Shown here one piece after another: positions 1 through 6,786 of a stretch of 9,881 nucleotides of DNA. The translations under genes were made by a program, and so were the position numbers. Each line of letters opens with the position of its first letter. The first letter of the stretch is position 1. The stretch comes from Rickettsiales bacterium (GTDB lineage Bacteria; Pseudomonadota; Alphaproteobacteria; Rickettsiales; UBA3002). The notes beneath the pieces were generated by a model. That model made no database searches. It was not told the DNA's origin and worked only from the letters and a program-made list of their open reading frames with translations. Location: the NCBI GenBank assembly GCA_947441895.1, contig CANEUT010000046.1:1-9881 (forward strand), in the 5' to 3' direction.

Positions 1-59
1 ACCTTGCCCTGATAAAATAAAACCTATATGTTTTTTCTATCATAAATCGGGGTCAGTTG

Positions 60-575
60 ATGCAAATTAAAAATCGTATCGAGTTTAAAAGCAAATCTCC
101 TGTGCTTACGTTTACTCCTACCGACAAAGTGATTCAGGCCGTGCACGCCATGTCGGAAAAAAACTACGGCGCAAGCGTCATCGTCGATAACGAAAATAAG
201 CCCGTTGGCATTATTACTGAGCGCGACTTTATGCGCCGCCTGCTTGCAAAAGGACTCGATGCCAACACCACCCCCATCAGTGAAATTATGACGCGCGATC
301 TTCGGCTTGCTTCCGACGAAGATGATGTGGTGGATTGGTTGAGCATCATGTCCAATGAGCGTTTTCGGCACTTACCGGTGATTGATGCGCAGGGAAAACT
401 CATCAACTTACTATCTCAGGGCGACCTGGTATCCTACACATGGCCACAACTGCTGGTCAGCGCCAAAGACGCCATCGTCAAATCCTTCACCGAACGCTTT
501 CATTTGCATCTTATTATTGGCGGCATCATGCTCTATAGCGTTGCCATGGTTTTTGTGCTGCGCCACCTCAAATAA
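60..575 (+). CDS. Two-CBS-domain protein with C-terminal membrane helix
   Basis: This 171-residue protein carries a tandem pair of CBS domains (a Bateman module), at about residues 14-70 and 76-125. Each has the typical ending of beta strand, short turn and acidic-basic helix start: GIITERDFMRR in the first and INLLSQGDLV, preceded by HLPVIDAQGK, in the second. Such modules usually bind adenine nucleotides or S-adenosylmethionine and act as energy-sensing regulators; the ligand cannot be told from sequence. After a short amphipathic linker, residues about 147-166 are strongly hydrophobic (HLIIGGIMLYSVAMVFVL) and end in RHLK, so the protein is probably tail-anchored with the CBS pair in the cytoplasm. 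I start it at the ATG at 60; an in-frame TTG directly before it at 57 is less likely. A GGGG run at 49-52 is a weak ribosome-binding site. No enzyme domain is attached, so it probably regulates a partner not encoded next to it. Confidence 0.88.
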   Translation: MQIKNRIEFKSKSPVLTFTPTDKVIQAVHAMSEKNYGASVIVDNENKPVGIITERDFMRRLLAKGLDANTTPISEIMTRDLRLASDEDDVVDWLSIMSNERFRHLPVIDAQGKLINLLSQGDLVSYTWPQLLVSAKDAIVKSFTERFHLHLIIGGIMLYSVAMVFVLRHLK

Positions 576-622
576 AATATCTATTCTGCTTGGCACGCCA
601 TACCTAGAAGCGGACGATCAAC

Positions 623-1426
623 TCACGGCCTAGTTAGGTTGTTCCATATACCTTGAAACTGCAGCACCTCTACATCTAACTTTTCTTGATGTGGCTGGAG
701 TAGTTTGGCGAAAGCCGTATCTTTCGTAGGGTATTTGATCGCTAAATTCTCAGTCAAGAATTGTATCGATTCAATAATATTTTCAAGTCGTCTCCCGTAG
801 ATTGGTTCGTGGTGCGCTATACGATTGCGCGCTTGATAGAGTATTTCCAAGTGATTGGCGATTGTGGATCTACTCAATCTCTTGTTAGGAAAAACAGTTT
901 TCAAACCACGCTTCCAAAGGGTTCTTTCATACTCTTCCGAAAAAAGCCGTTTCCAGAAAAATAGGGTAAGCTGAGCAATGATCTGACCACTAGCAACGTT
1001 AATCGCAGCCAACCGTTTTTTCACAACCTGCTCGTGTGAAAGGTTGGCTGGTCTGCCATTTGGAAATACAAGTGCATCTAACTCGTGCTTTTGTCCTTGA
1101 TTTAAATTTTGATATTCTGCTCGTTGAGCGCTCCGCTTTGCTTTATCAATGCTTTGGCGCTCCAATTGCTTCCAAACGAATGGAGGAGGAGGGCTAAATA
1201 ACCAATCATCGCTGCTAAAATGTTGGTCAAGCCTAAGGCAAATGTAGTTGCGGATAGCAATTTCAATTGTTCCAAGAACCAACATGAGTGCCGCCCCAAG
1301 TTGCATAGTCTGCTGATGCAAGTAGATGGCATCGGAATCAGATTTAGTTAGTTTCCTAAATGTCCATAGGCGATCTTTGGAAATATATACCGTAATTTCA
1401 AAGATATCTTCCGATTTAAACTGCAT
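623..1426 (-). CDS. Abi-family protein with HEPN RNase motif
   Basis: This 267-residue soluble protein resembles the Abi family (abortive-infection-like proteins of the HEPN superfamily). Diagnostic parts are an N-terminal helical segment with TIEIAIRNYICLRL (about residues 53-66), a central LTLFFWKRLFSEEYERTLW block (about 153-171), and QARNRIAHHEPIYGRR (198-213). The last contains the R-N-xxx-H motif (R200, N201, H205) of HEPN ribonucleases, followed by the HEP signature of Abi proteins. Family members are often growth-arresting RNases in phage defence or toxin-antitoxin systems. No antitoxin protein is encoded beside it. Instead a promoter and structured RNA lie directly across the start and read away from it. 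The gene looks more AT-rich than its neighbours, which fits horizontal acquisition. The ATG at 1426 has an AAGG about nine bases upstream. RNase toxicity is inferred from the motif. Confidence 0.87.
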   Translation of the reverse strand: MQFKSEDIFEITVYISKDRLWTFRKLTKSDSDAIYLHQQTMQLGAALMLVLGTIEIAIRNYICLRLDQHFSSDDWLFSPPPPFVWKQLERQSIDKAKRSAQRAEYQNLNQGQKHELDALVFPNGRPANLSHEQVVKKRLAAINVASGQIIAQLTLFFWKRLFSEEYERTLWKRGLKTVFPNKRLSRSTIANHLEILYQARNRIAHHEPIYGRRLENIIESIQFLTENLAIKYPTKDTAFAKLLQPHQEKLDVEVLQFQGIWNNLTRP

Positions 1427-1454
1427 TGACGCTAGCCTTATAGCTGTGTTATAT
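1426..1454 (+). promoter_or_regulatory. Sigma70-type promoter for the 1461-1562 RNA
   Basis: TTGACG at 1426-1431 and TTATAT at 1449-1454 are separated by exactly 17 bases, close to the housekeeping consensus for both boxes and the ideal spacer. The -35 box abuts the start codon of the Abi gene on the other strand, so the promoter fires away from it. No open reading frame of useful length follows before the terminator at 1526-1562, which points to a non-coding transcript starting near 1461. The -10 box read on the minus strand is ATATAA and could overlap a promoter for the Abi gene, but I see no good -35 box for that direction. Confidence 0.65.
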
Positions 1455-1460
1455 TGGTCC

Positions 1461-1562
1461 TTAGAAGGTCGGGATAAATGTCGGCAGCGCGCATGTTCGT
1501 GACGGACACCCGACTCCTTAAAGATAGAAAAGGCGTTCTGAAAAGGGCGCCTTTTCTTTTTT
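1461..1562 (+). ncRNA. Predicted small structured RNA divergent from the Abi gene
   Basis: This is a transcript of about 100 nt predicted from a promoter upstream and an intrinsic terminator at its end. It can fold into a long hairpin: GTCGGG (1468-1473) pairs with CCCGAC (1509-1514), TGTC (1479-1482) with GACA (1505-1508) across an ATAAA bulge, and CGCG (1488-1491) with CGTG (1498-1501) around a CATGTT loop. A linker with UCCUU (1515-1519) then leads into the terminator hairpin. I see no coding potential and it matches no RNA family I can name; it is not a tRNA, tmRNA, 6S RNA or a riboswitch I recognise. Its position next to a HEPN Abi gene suggests a partner or antitoxin RNA. A free-standing trans-acting sRNA, or an attenuated leader of the decayed gene at 1632, are alternatives. 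Transcription is inferred. Confidence 0.55.
1526..1562 (+). terminator. Rho-independent terminator of the small RNA
   Basis: AGAAAAGGCG (1526-1535) and CGCCTTTTCT (1548-1557) form a perfect 10-bp stem around a 12-base loop, followed by a T-run to 1562. A shorter alternative hairpin, AAAAGG-GCG-CCTTTT, can form on the 3' side. The T-tract lies only on the plus-strand side, so this ends rightward transcription. Confidence 0.75.
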
Positions 1563-1631
1563 ATCTTATGATTGCCTTGTGGCTTAGCAAACGATGGCGA
1601 ATTAACTATTCACATGTAAATTCGTATTAAC

Positions 1632-1731
1632 ATGGCCTCCAATCGATATCATCTGCTGCACTTCATTCATGCCAATTTAAAGCTCGGAAATGCTGCGCGC
1701 CAGAGGCACTGGTCGAGTAGTTAAGGCGTTC
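1632..1731 (+). pseudogene. Decayed 5' fragment of a paralogue of the gene at 3256
   Basis: Starting at ATG 1632, the translation reads M-A-S-N-R-Y-H-L-L-H-F-I-H-A, against M-G-A-N-Q-Y-H-L-L-H-F-I-P-A for the gene at 3256. Over these first 45 bases I count about three-quarters identity, including a 17-base exact block (TATCATCTGCTGCACTT). Weaker similarity with small indels continues: AAGCTCGGAAATG against AAGCTGCGAAATG, then GAGGCACTGG in both, then GCGTTC at the same offset. Frame is lost and a stop occurs at 1722-1724, so only about 30 codons remain open. Nothing downstream of about 1731 resembles the rest of the 448-codon gene. This is best read as the remnant of a duplicated and deleted copy. 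Confidence 0.72.
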
Positions 1732-1756
1732 ACTCCCTCCGGGCACGCCAGCCTTA

Positions 1757-2323
1757 CTAAGGCTTCTCGGCCAATGCTTTTTCCACCGCCTCTACCAGCC
1801 GCCCTGAATCGGGCGCGGTGGTGGAATTGAAATAGTCGATCAGCTGGCCGTTACGGTTAATCAGGTATTTGTGGAAGTTCCATTTGGGCGACGTGCCAAA
1901 GCCAAGGCCAGCCGCCGCCCACTGATAAAACGGATGCGCCGCATCACCTGACACCACTTCTTTGGCCGCCATGGGGAAGCTCACCCCATAATTCAGCTTG
2001 CAAAAGCTTGCTATTTCCTCGCTGCTGCCGGGCTCTTGCCCGCCAAAATCATTGCTGGGCACACCCACAATCACCAAACCTTTATCGCCATAGGTTTTAT
2101 AGAGCTTCTCAAGCCCCGCATATTGTCGGGTGAAGCCGCATTGCGACGCCGTGTTCACCACCATCACCACCTTGCCTTTGAACTGCGATAATGGCAGTGG
2201 CTTGTGGCCAATCAGCGTATTGAATTGATAGTCATAGGCGCTGCCCTCGGCGGCTTTGGCGGGGGTTGAAAAAATAGAAATCATGGCAAGCGCTCCAATC
2301 AAAAACCGGAAAAAATGTTTCAT
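1757..2323 (-). CDS. Exported glutathione peroxidase family protein (thiol peroxidase)
   Basis: This 188-residue protein belongs to the glutathione peroxidase family, which reduces hydrogen peroxide and organic hydroperoxides using a catalytic cysteine. The active site is complete: Cys62 in NTASQCGFTRQY, Gln96 in NDFGGQEPG, and Trp148-Asn149 in KWNFHKYLI. Cys108 in SFCKLNYGVSFP sits where 2-Cys members have their resolving cysteine, so thioredoxin-type reduction is likelier than glutathione. The usual cysteine of the FPCNQF motif is Ser90 here (VPSNDF). Residues 1-24 form a signal peptide with a basic start, a hydrophobic core and an AKA cleavage site, placing the enzyme in the periplasm, unlike cytoplasmic BtuE-type relatives. 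GGAG lies about 11 bases before the ATG. It lies downstream of the SDR gene on the same strand, separated by about 150 bp holding a palindromic repeat, so co-transcription is uncertain. Confidence 0.95.
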   Translation of the reverse strand: MKHFFRFLIGALAMISIFSTPAKAAEGSAYDYQFNTLIGHKPLPLSQFKGKVVMVVNTASQCGFTRQYAGLEKLYKTYGDKGLVIVGVPSNDFGGQEPGSSEEIASFCKLNYGVSFPMAAKEVVSGDAAHPFYQWAAAGLGFGTSPKWNFHKYLINRNGQLIDYFNSTTAPDSGRLVEAVEKALAEKP

Positions 2324-2367
2324 ACTATTACTGACTCCAAATAAAAATTGCCCATTTTATTGCAGTT

Positions 2368-2438
2368 TGTCACCCCGGGTTTATCCCGGGGTCCAGCCGT
2401 GAGGCGGGGCTGGATCCCGGCACTAGGCCGGGATGTCA
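2368..2438. repeat. Palindromic intergenic repeat between SDR and peroxidase genes
   Basis: Three consecutive perfect stems occupy this stretch: CCCCGGG/CCCGGGG (2373-2379, 2385-2391; loop TTTAT), CCAGCC/GGCTGG (2393-2398, 2408-2413) and ATCCCGGC/GCCGGGAT (2414-2421, 2427-2434; loop ACTAG). The element is bounded by TGTCA at 2368-2372 and again at 2434-2438 region. The pattern GTCACCCCGGG...GGTCCAGCC...GGCTGGATCCCGG matches a dispersed repeat type common in alphaproteobacterial genomes. It lies between two minus-strand genes and may end or attenuate read-through, though no T-run follows. Confidence 0.8.
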
Positions 2439-2472
2439 GAGAATGAGGGTCTATAATGATGAATTCGAATCA

Positions 2473-3171
2473 CTAGGCTTTCACTTTCGGCCGCACACGT
2501 GACAAACCACCATCCACCGCCAGCACCTGACCGGTGATCCAGCTATTTGCAGGGTCGAGCAGAAACACAATCGCGCGCGCCACATCATCGGCCGTGCCCA
2601 GGCGCCCCAGCGCATGCATGGCTTCCGACACTTTACGCGCCGCCTCGTTACCCGTCAGTGCCGCCGTCATTGGCGTTTGCGTCAGGCCCGGGGCCACCGC
2701 GTTAAAGCGCAAATTGCTGGAGGCATAGGTCGCCGCCGCCGAAAGCGTGAGGCCAATGATGCCTGCCTTCGCGGCGGCAATGGCTTCGTGATTGGCCAAC
2801 CCTTCCATGGCTGCGGCCGATGAAATAAGCACCACCGAGCCACCATTGCCCATGTGTTTGCCGGCGGCACGCACCGTGGCAAACGCCGTGGTGAGCGAGG
2901 CATCGATGACCGTTTGGTAGTGTTGCTTGTTGGTGAGATGCGCCGATTTCAGCAACAGCGAACCGCTGCAATTCACCACGCCATCCAGCGCGCCTGCCTG
3001 CGCAAACACCGCATCCACCGCGTCAAAATCGGTAGCATCCAACATGGCGTCGGGCGTTATTTTGCTGCTGTCACGCGCGGTGGTGAATACCGTGTGCCCA
3101 GCATCTTTCAGCTGTTGGGTGGTTGCTTGTCCGATGCCGCTGCTGGCAGCAACAATTAAATAATGCGCCAT
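2473..3171 (-). CDS. Short-chain dehydrogenase/reductase-like protein without catalytic Tyr
   Basis: This 232-residue Rossmann-fold protein is of the classical SDR length. The cofactor-binding motif is AASSGIGQA (residues 8-16, the usual TGxxxGIG with a changed first residue), the NNAG motif appears as NCSG (67-70), the catalytic-serine strand is VVLISSAAA (113-121), and the PG motif and C-terminal ITGQVLAVDGG are intact. The catalytic YxxxK is IAAAK (Ile131, Lys135), so the proton-donating Tyr is absent, and the usual Asn of the NLTG-like helix is Ser92. Only Ser and Lys of the N-S-Y-K tetrad remain. I recall SDR-like proteins with a similar NHEAIAAAKAG stretch, so this may be a subfamily trait; substrate unknown. 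An AAGGG lies seven bases before the ATG. It is divergent from the 3256 gene across 84 bp. Confidence 0.9.
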   Translation of the reverse strand: MAHYLIVAASSGIGQATTQQLKDAGHTVFTTARDSSKITPDAMLDATDFDAVDAVFAQAGALDGVVNCSGSLLLKSAHLTNKQHYQTVIDASLTTAFATVRAAGKHMGNGGSVVLISSAAAMEGLANHEAIAAAKAGIIGLTLSAAATYASSNLRFNAVAPGLTQTPMTAALTGNEAARKVSEAMHALGRLGTADDVARAIVFLLDPANSWITGQVLAVDGGLSRVRPKVKA

Positions 3172-3255
3172 TTCATTTCCCTTTTTGCTGAATTACTGTC
3201 CTTATGAAAACGGTAACAGCTTTGCTCCAATCATACCAATAAGTCTAGTGCTATT

Positions 3256-4602
3256 ATGGGTGCCAACCAATATCATCTGCTGCACTTTATTCCGGCGACC
3301 GAAAGCTGCGAAATGCCACCGGCGCTTGAGGCACTGGCGGCGCAGCTGGTGCGTTCTGGCAAATTGCGCGTCAGCACGGAGCACACGAAAAACTTTGTAC
3401 GCATGGGCACCAGCGACAGCGACGAAACCTTCACCGCGCGCGAACTGGCGGAACCAGCGTTGGCCAGCGTCACCCGCGCGCGCGTGGCGCGTCACGTGGC
3501 ACCGGCGGAAGGGGCTGATGGTATTCAGCGTGTGTGGGATCAGCTGCGGCGTGATTTAAAAATCGGGCGCGGCGTGAGTGCCGAAAAAGAAATGAAAATA
3601 GCGCGGGTGCTAGTGCAAGCGGCTCACCCCGCGGTCATTCAACTGCTGCTCATCAGCGGCACCGAAATTTTTGTTTCCTACGCGCATAACGTTGCCGATC
3701 TCATGCAAGTGCGTGACTGGGAGGGCCATGGCGTTAATAGCGGCCTTCAAGCGACCGAGACCACCGGCACGCAGGTATTTATTTCGGCGGGTGGTGACCC
3801 TTTTTTCGAAGGGGAGCAAAAAACCTACACCACCGATGGTTTTCCAGCACTGGCACGCATGGTGGTGATTGCGGGGCAAGAATTTGGCCATTTTGCCGAT
3901 TTAAGGCGGCAAAAACGGTCACATGATAGCCATTTAACATCAAAAATGCGGCAAAATAATGCCGATTTCGTGGTTACGGGGCGTCATTCAGTCGATCCCC
4001 ATCACAGCCAATTGCGTGCCAACCCCGTCGCCGGTGATGGGCGAAATGCCGATATAAGGCGGGTAAATGAGCTAAAATCGCTCTATTTTAAGGCCGGATT
4101 AGCAAATTTATGCAAAACTGAGCGTCATGTGGCGTTTTATCACACTCGCTACCAATTCACCCCGCCATGGATTATTCATCAGTCTTTACGGCTGGTTAGA
4201 TGGTCATTATTCGTCATCAAATGCCATCGCCTCGGCATCTATTATCCCCTAAAAACCCATCCAAACCATCGATTTGGTGCTGCATTAGAGCTTTTTCTTG
4301 CCGATATGGCCTTCAATTTAGCCCCCGAAGCCGAGGTCTACCGCGACCCCGACCCGCTGGTGGAAGAAGCCATTGCCGTCATCGAAGCGGTCGCCCGCGT
4401 CCCCCAACAGGTTCATAAATGGGGATATTTGGCAGTTAAATCCGCCTGGCCAAACCTCTATGCATTTTATTATGGCACCATTATTCCAGCGAACGAAACC
4501 ATCTTCACCGCGCACCGAATAGATAATAAAGTTAATTTATTACAAAGGCTTATTATATTTGTGCGCAGACTTGGGCGCAAGCGTCCGGGCTATTACCCCT
4601 GA
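3256..4602 (+). CDS. Conserved hypothetical protein, possibly DUF2748 family
   Basis: This 448-residue protein is not confidently recognised; the YHLLHFIP start and overall size suggest the DUF2748 family that I associate with Rickettsiales, a tentative match from memory. No signal peptide is visible. The N-terminal third is helical and charged. A middle segment, residues about 125-216, alternates hydrophobic strands (VIQLLLISGTEIFVSYAHN; GTQVFISAGG) and ends in VVIAGQEFGHFADLRR. QEFGH (208-212) looks like a zinc-protease HExxH site with the first His replaced by Gln. The C-terminal part has hydrophobic and aromatic stretches around GAALELFLADMAFNLAP and ends basic (RRLGRKRPGYYP). No ribosome-binding site is visible before ATG 3256, but the decayed paralogue at 1632 begins with the same ATG and N-terminus, which supports this start. 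A 98-bp gap separates it from the 681-residue gene downstream. Confidence 0.82.
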   Translation: MGANQYHLLHFIPATESCEMPPALEALAAQLVRSGKLRVSTEHTKNFVRMGTSDSDETFTARELAEPALASVTRARVARHVAPAEGADGIQRVWDQLRRDLKIGRGVSAEKEMKIARVLVQAAHPAVIQLLLISGTEIFVSYAHNVADLMQVRDWEGHGVNSGLQATETTGTQVFISAGGDPFFEGEQKTYTTDGFPALARMVVIAGQEFGHFADLRRQKRSHDSHLTSKMRQNNADFVVTGRHSVDPHHSQLRANPVAGDGRNADIRRVNELKSLYFKAGLANLCKTERHVAFYHTRYQFTPPWIIHQSLRLVRWSLFVIKCHRLGIYYPLKTHPNHRFGAALELFLADMAFNLAPEAEVYRDPDPLVEEAIAVIEAVARVPQQVHKWGYLAVKSAWPNLYAFYYGTIIPANETIFTAHRIDNKVNLLQRLIIFVRRLGRKRPGYYP

Positions 4603-4700
4603 GACCAAAAAATTATTCAAAAAATCTCTGTTTTCTTGGGTTTTGTCATCAAACCGTCACGTTCCATGGGTAAGATGAAAGCTCAAGGAGACAGTTACCA

Positions 4701-6746
4701 ATGTGGCCACGAAGAAACGCAAACGGACAATGGATGAATGAGGATGGTTCGCCCGCCGAGGCGCCATCGACGTCGCAGCCATTCAGCCTGTTTAACCCAG
4801 CCACTTGGCTGAGTGGTTTGCAAAGCGGTGTATCAAATTTCTTCGGTGGTCTTTTTAATTTCGGCAACATCTTCACCATCGGCCTCCTCGCCATTGGTGC
4901 TTATTTTCTAGCGAAAAACGATACGGTGAAGGAATGGCTCAACGAAATGATTGAGAAGCTGCCACCAGAATGGCAAGCCATGATCAGCGGCTTCACCAAC
5001 ATGCTTCGGCTGAAAGATGTTGCCCCCGAAGGACTTGACCGTTTTATCGAAGGCCTCACCGCCGAGCAGGCTCGTGAAAAATTACCAAAGCTTCCTGTTG
5101 GTGCGATACCAACTGAAATTATGAACATCATCGCCAAAGATCAAACCAACTGGGACCTCTTCCGCAACACCGTAAAAGAGGCCAATGGCGGCACCATTAC
5201 CGCCAATGCCTTCAGCAAGCCGCACGTGATTACCGCACTGCTCACCCGCTGCGGCCCCATGGTGCGTGACATTATTACGGCAAGCCGTACAAGCACTGGC
5301 AATGGTGGCGCCATGGTTCAACAAATTATGAGCAGCGTGCGTGGCCTGATCAATGACCCAACCCAACTTGCCACTATGCTGAATGACACCAATCGCCTTG
5401 AAACCATGCGAACCGTGGCTGCCATAAGCCCCATTCCTTTCAGCCCTGAAAGCCTGAGCAATTTTGTACGCACCGTTGGCATGACGGAAGCGGGTCAACC
5501 CACCGATGCCTTCCGCACCTTCCTCACCGCCATGGTTACCAACACCTCCGCCACCGGCATGAGCACCGCACTTGTCACCTTCCTCACCTCGCCAGAAGTA
5601 GCCGCCAACACAAGTGCTGCCGCTTCGTTTCAAGCGCTCGCCCAGTCGGTTAACCTCAGCACCATTACTGACCCGACTCAGCGCCAACTGGTGCAATTGC
5701 TGAAGTATCATGCCGAACCAACCCTGACACTGATCAAAACCTTGGGTCAGGAAAAAGCAGCGCAGCTAATGACGCTGCTAAGCGCACCCGCCCAAACCAA
5801 TGAACAGCGAGCACAAAGCACGCAAGCCCTCACCGCCTTCGTACTGGCAGAAATTCCCGCATTTAAAACCTTCGCTGATACGCCAGGCCTTATTGAAAGC
5901 CTGCCTGCTGGCGACCTGCGCAACGGACTTAGCCAGCTGCACGGCATGAGTGCGCAAGCCGTTGAGGCCGGCAGAACCATGATTGAACGGGGTGTCAACC
6001 CAGTAACGCTTGCCAACAGCTTTGTGGCGCATGACGAAAGCGGCGCCCCCTTGCGAAATAACCAAAATGGACCATTATTAACACTGCAGCCCCTGTTAAC
6101 ACCCGAAGGACGCGCCCAAATTCGCACCGCCGGGGTGAAGAATGTTGCCCTGGTGGCCAATGAAAACATGCCGCTGATTACTGAACGTAACTTAAACGCC
6201 CTGATTGGCTTCTGCGAAACCATTGGTACCAACCCCAACAATACGCGCGTCAATGGCGCGCGGACAGGCAAAGTAATGGCCGCCATTCAAGATATGATGC
6301 TGAACAACAGCAGCGAAAACTTTAAAAACCTGACTGCGCAAGAGCTTGCCGGATTCTTTGGCGACGCAGGCAACAATCGGGCGTTTACCACCCTGCTTAA
6401 CACATTGCAGGTTCCCGCGGGTACACAGGGCGCTGCTCAAATCAATGCCCTGAAACGCGCATGGGGCGGCGAGTTCAATGGCAAAACCGAGTCTGTTGGG
6501 AACGTCCTTGCGACTGCCGATGGTGCTCAATTTGTACTAGATGAATTGAATGGTCGCCATAACAGGACTTGGATGGCAACGGGCCAGAACGGTAGCTTCT
6601 TGGGAATGAGTGCCACCGAATGGCAGCGTAGTTGGAATGGGTTGTTTGTAAGTTCAGTGCGCGAAAATAGCGATGCGTTGACCTTACTGGCATCAGCTTT
6701 CCCAACACAGACAGCGCGCCAGGCACCGCAGCGCCCCGCGCACTAG
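4701..6746 (+). CDS. Large single-pass membrane protein of unknown function
   Basis: This 681-residue protein is not recognised. A short polar start rich in Asn, Ser and Pro (1-30) is followed by a Phe- and Gly-rich amphipathic stretch and one membrane helix at about residues 53-70 (FNFGNIFTIGLLAIGAYFL). About 600 residues follow, mostly predicted helical, rich in Ala, Thr, Asn and Leu and low in Cys, with no enzyme motif or strict repeat that I can see. The run of short helices with Pro, Gly and Asn breaks suggests a helical scaffold. Without a cleavable signal peptide the protein is probably anchored with its large domain on one side; the side is not clear. The start is well supported by AAGGAG at 4685-4690, ten bases before the ATG, one of the best ribosome-binding sites in the window. 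It may share a transcript with the 3256 gene. Lineage-specific surface, structural or effector roles are all possible. Confidence 0.85.
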   Translation: MWPRRNANGQWMNEDGSPAEAPSTSQPFSLFNPATWLSGLQSGVSNFFGGLFNFGNIFTIGLLAIGAYFLAKNDTVKEWLNEMIEKLPPEWQAMISGFTNMLRLKDVAPEGLDRFIEGLTAEQAREKLPKLPVGAIPTEIMNIIAKDQTNWDLFRNTVKEANGGTITANAFSKPHVITALLTRCGPMVRDIITASRTSTGNGGAMVQQIMSSVRGLINDPTQLATMLNDTNRLETMRTVAAISPIPFSPESLSNFVRTVGMTEAGQPTDAFRTFLTAMVTNTSATGMSTALVTFLTSPEVAANTSAAASFQALAQSVNLSTITDPTQRQLVQLLKYHAEPTLTLIKTLGQEKAAQLMTLLSAPAQTNEQRAQSTQALTAFVLAEIPAFKTFADTPGLIESLPAGDLRNGLSQLHGMSAQAVEAGRTMIERGVNPVTLANSFVAHDESGAPLRNNQNGPLLTLQPLLTPEGRAQIRTAGVKNVALVANENMPLITERNLNALIGFCETIGTNPNNTRVNGARTGKVMAAIQDMMLNNSSENFKNLTAQELAGFFGDAGNNRAFTTLLNTLQVPAGTQGAAQINALKRAWGGEFNGKTESVGNVLATADGAQFVLDELNGRHNRTWMATGQNGSFLGMSATEWQRSWNGLFVSSVRENSDALTLLASAFPTQTARQAPQRPAH

Positions 6747-6786
6747 CACCTATCGTCGTTTGCATAAATAATGCTACATTCCCGGT

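Noticed and set aside
57..59. TTG start for the CBS protein
   Set aside because: An ATG follows immediately at 60 and is the more likely initiation codon.
1461..1562. Riboswitch or attenuator controlling a downstream gene
   Set aside because: The only plus-strand gene downstream is the decayed fragment at 1632, and the fold matches no riboswitch class I know; kept only as an alternative for the small RNA.
2854..3159. 101-codon plus-strand frame opposite the SDR gene
   Set aside because: The SDR motifs on the minus strand explain the region; the antisense frame is Arg-rich shadow.
4606..4645. AT-rich hairpin CCAAAAAA...TTTTCTTGG as terminator of the 3256 gene
   Set aside because: The stem has a mismatch and is almost all A-T; too weak to call.
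5082..5711. 209-codon open frame on the minus strand opposite the 681-residue gene
   Set aside because: The translation is Gly-, Ala- and His-rich shadow sequence; the plus-strand frame has a strong ribosome-binding site and runs the full length.
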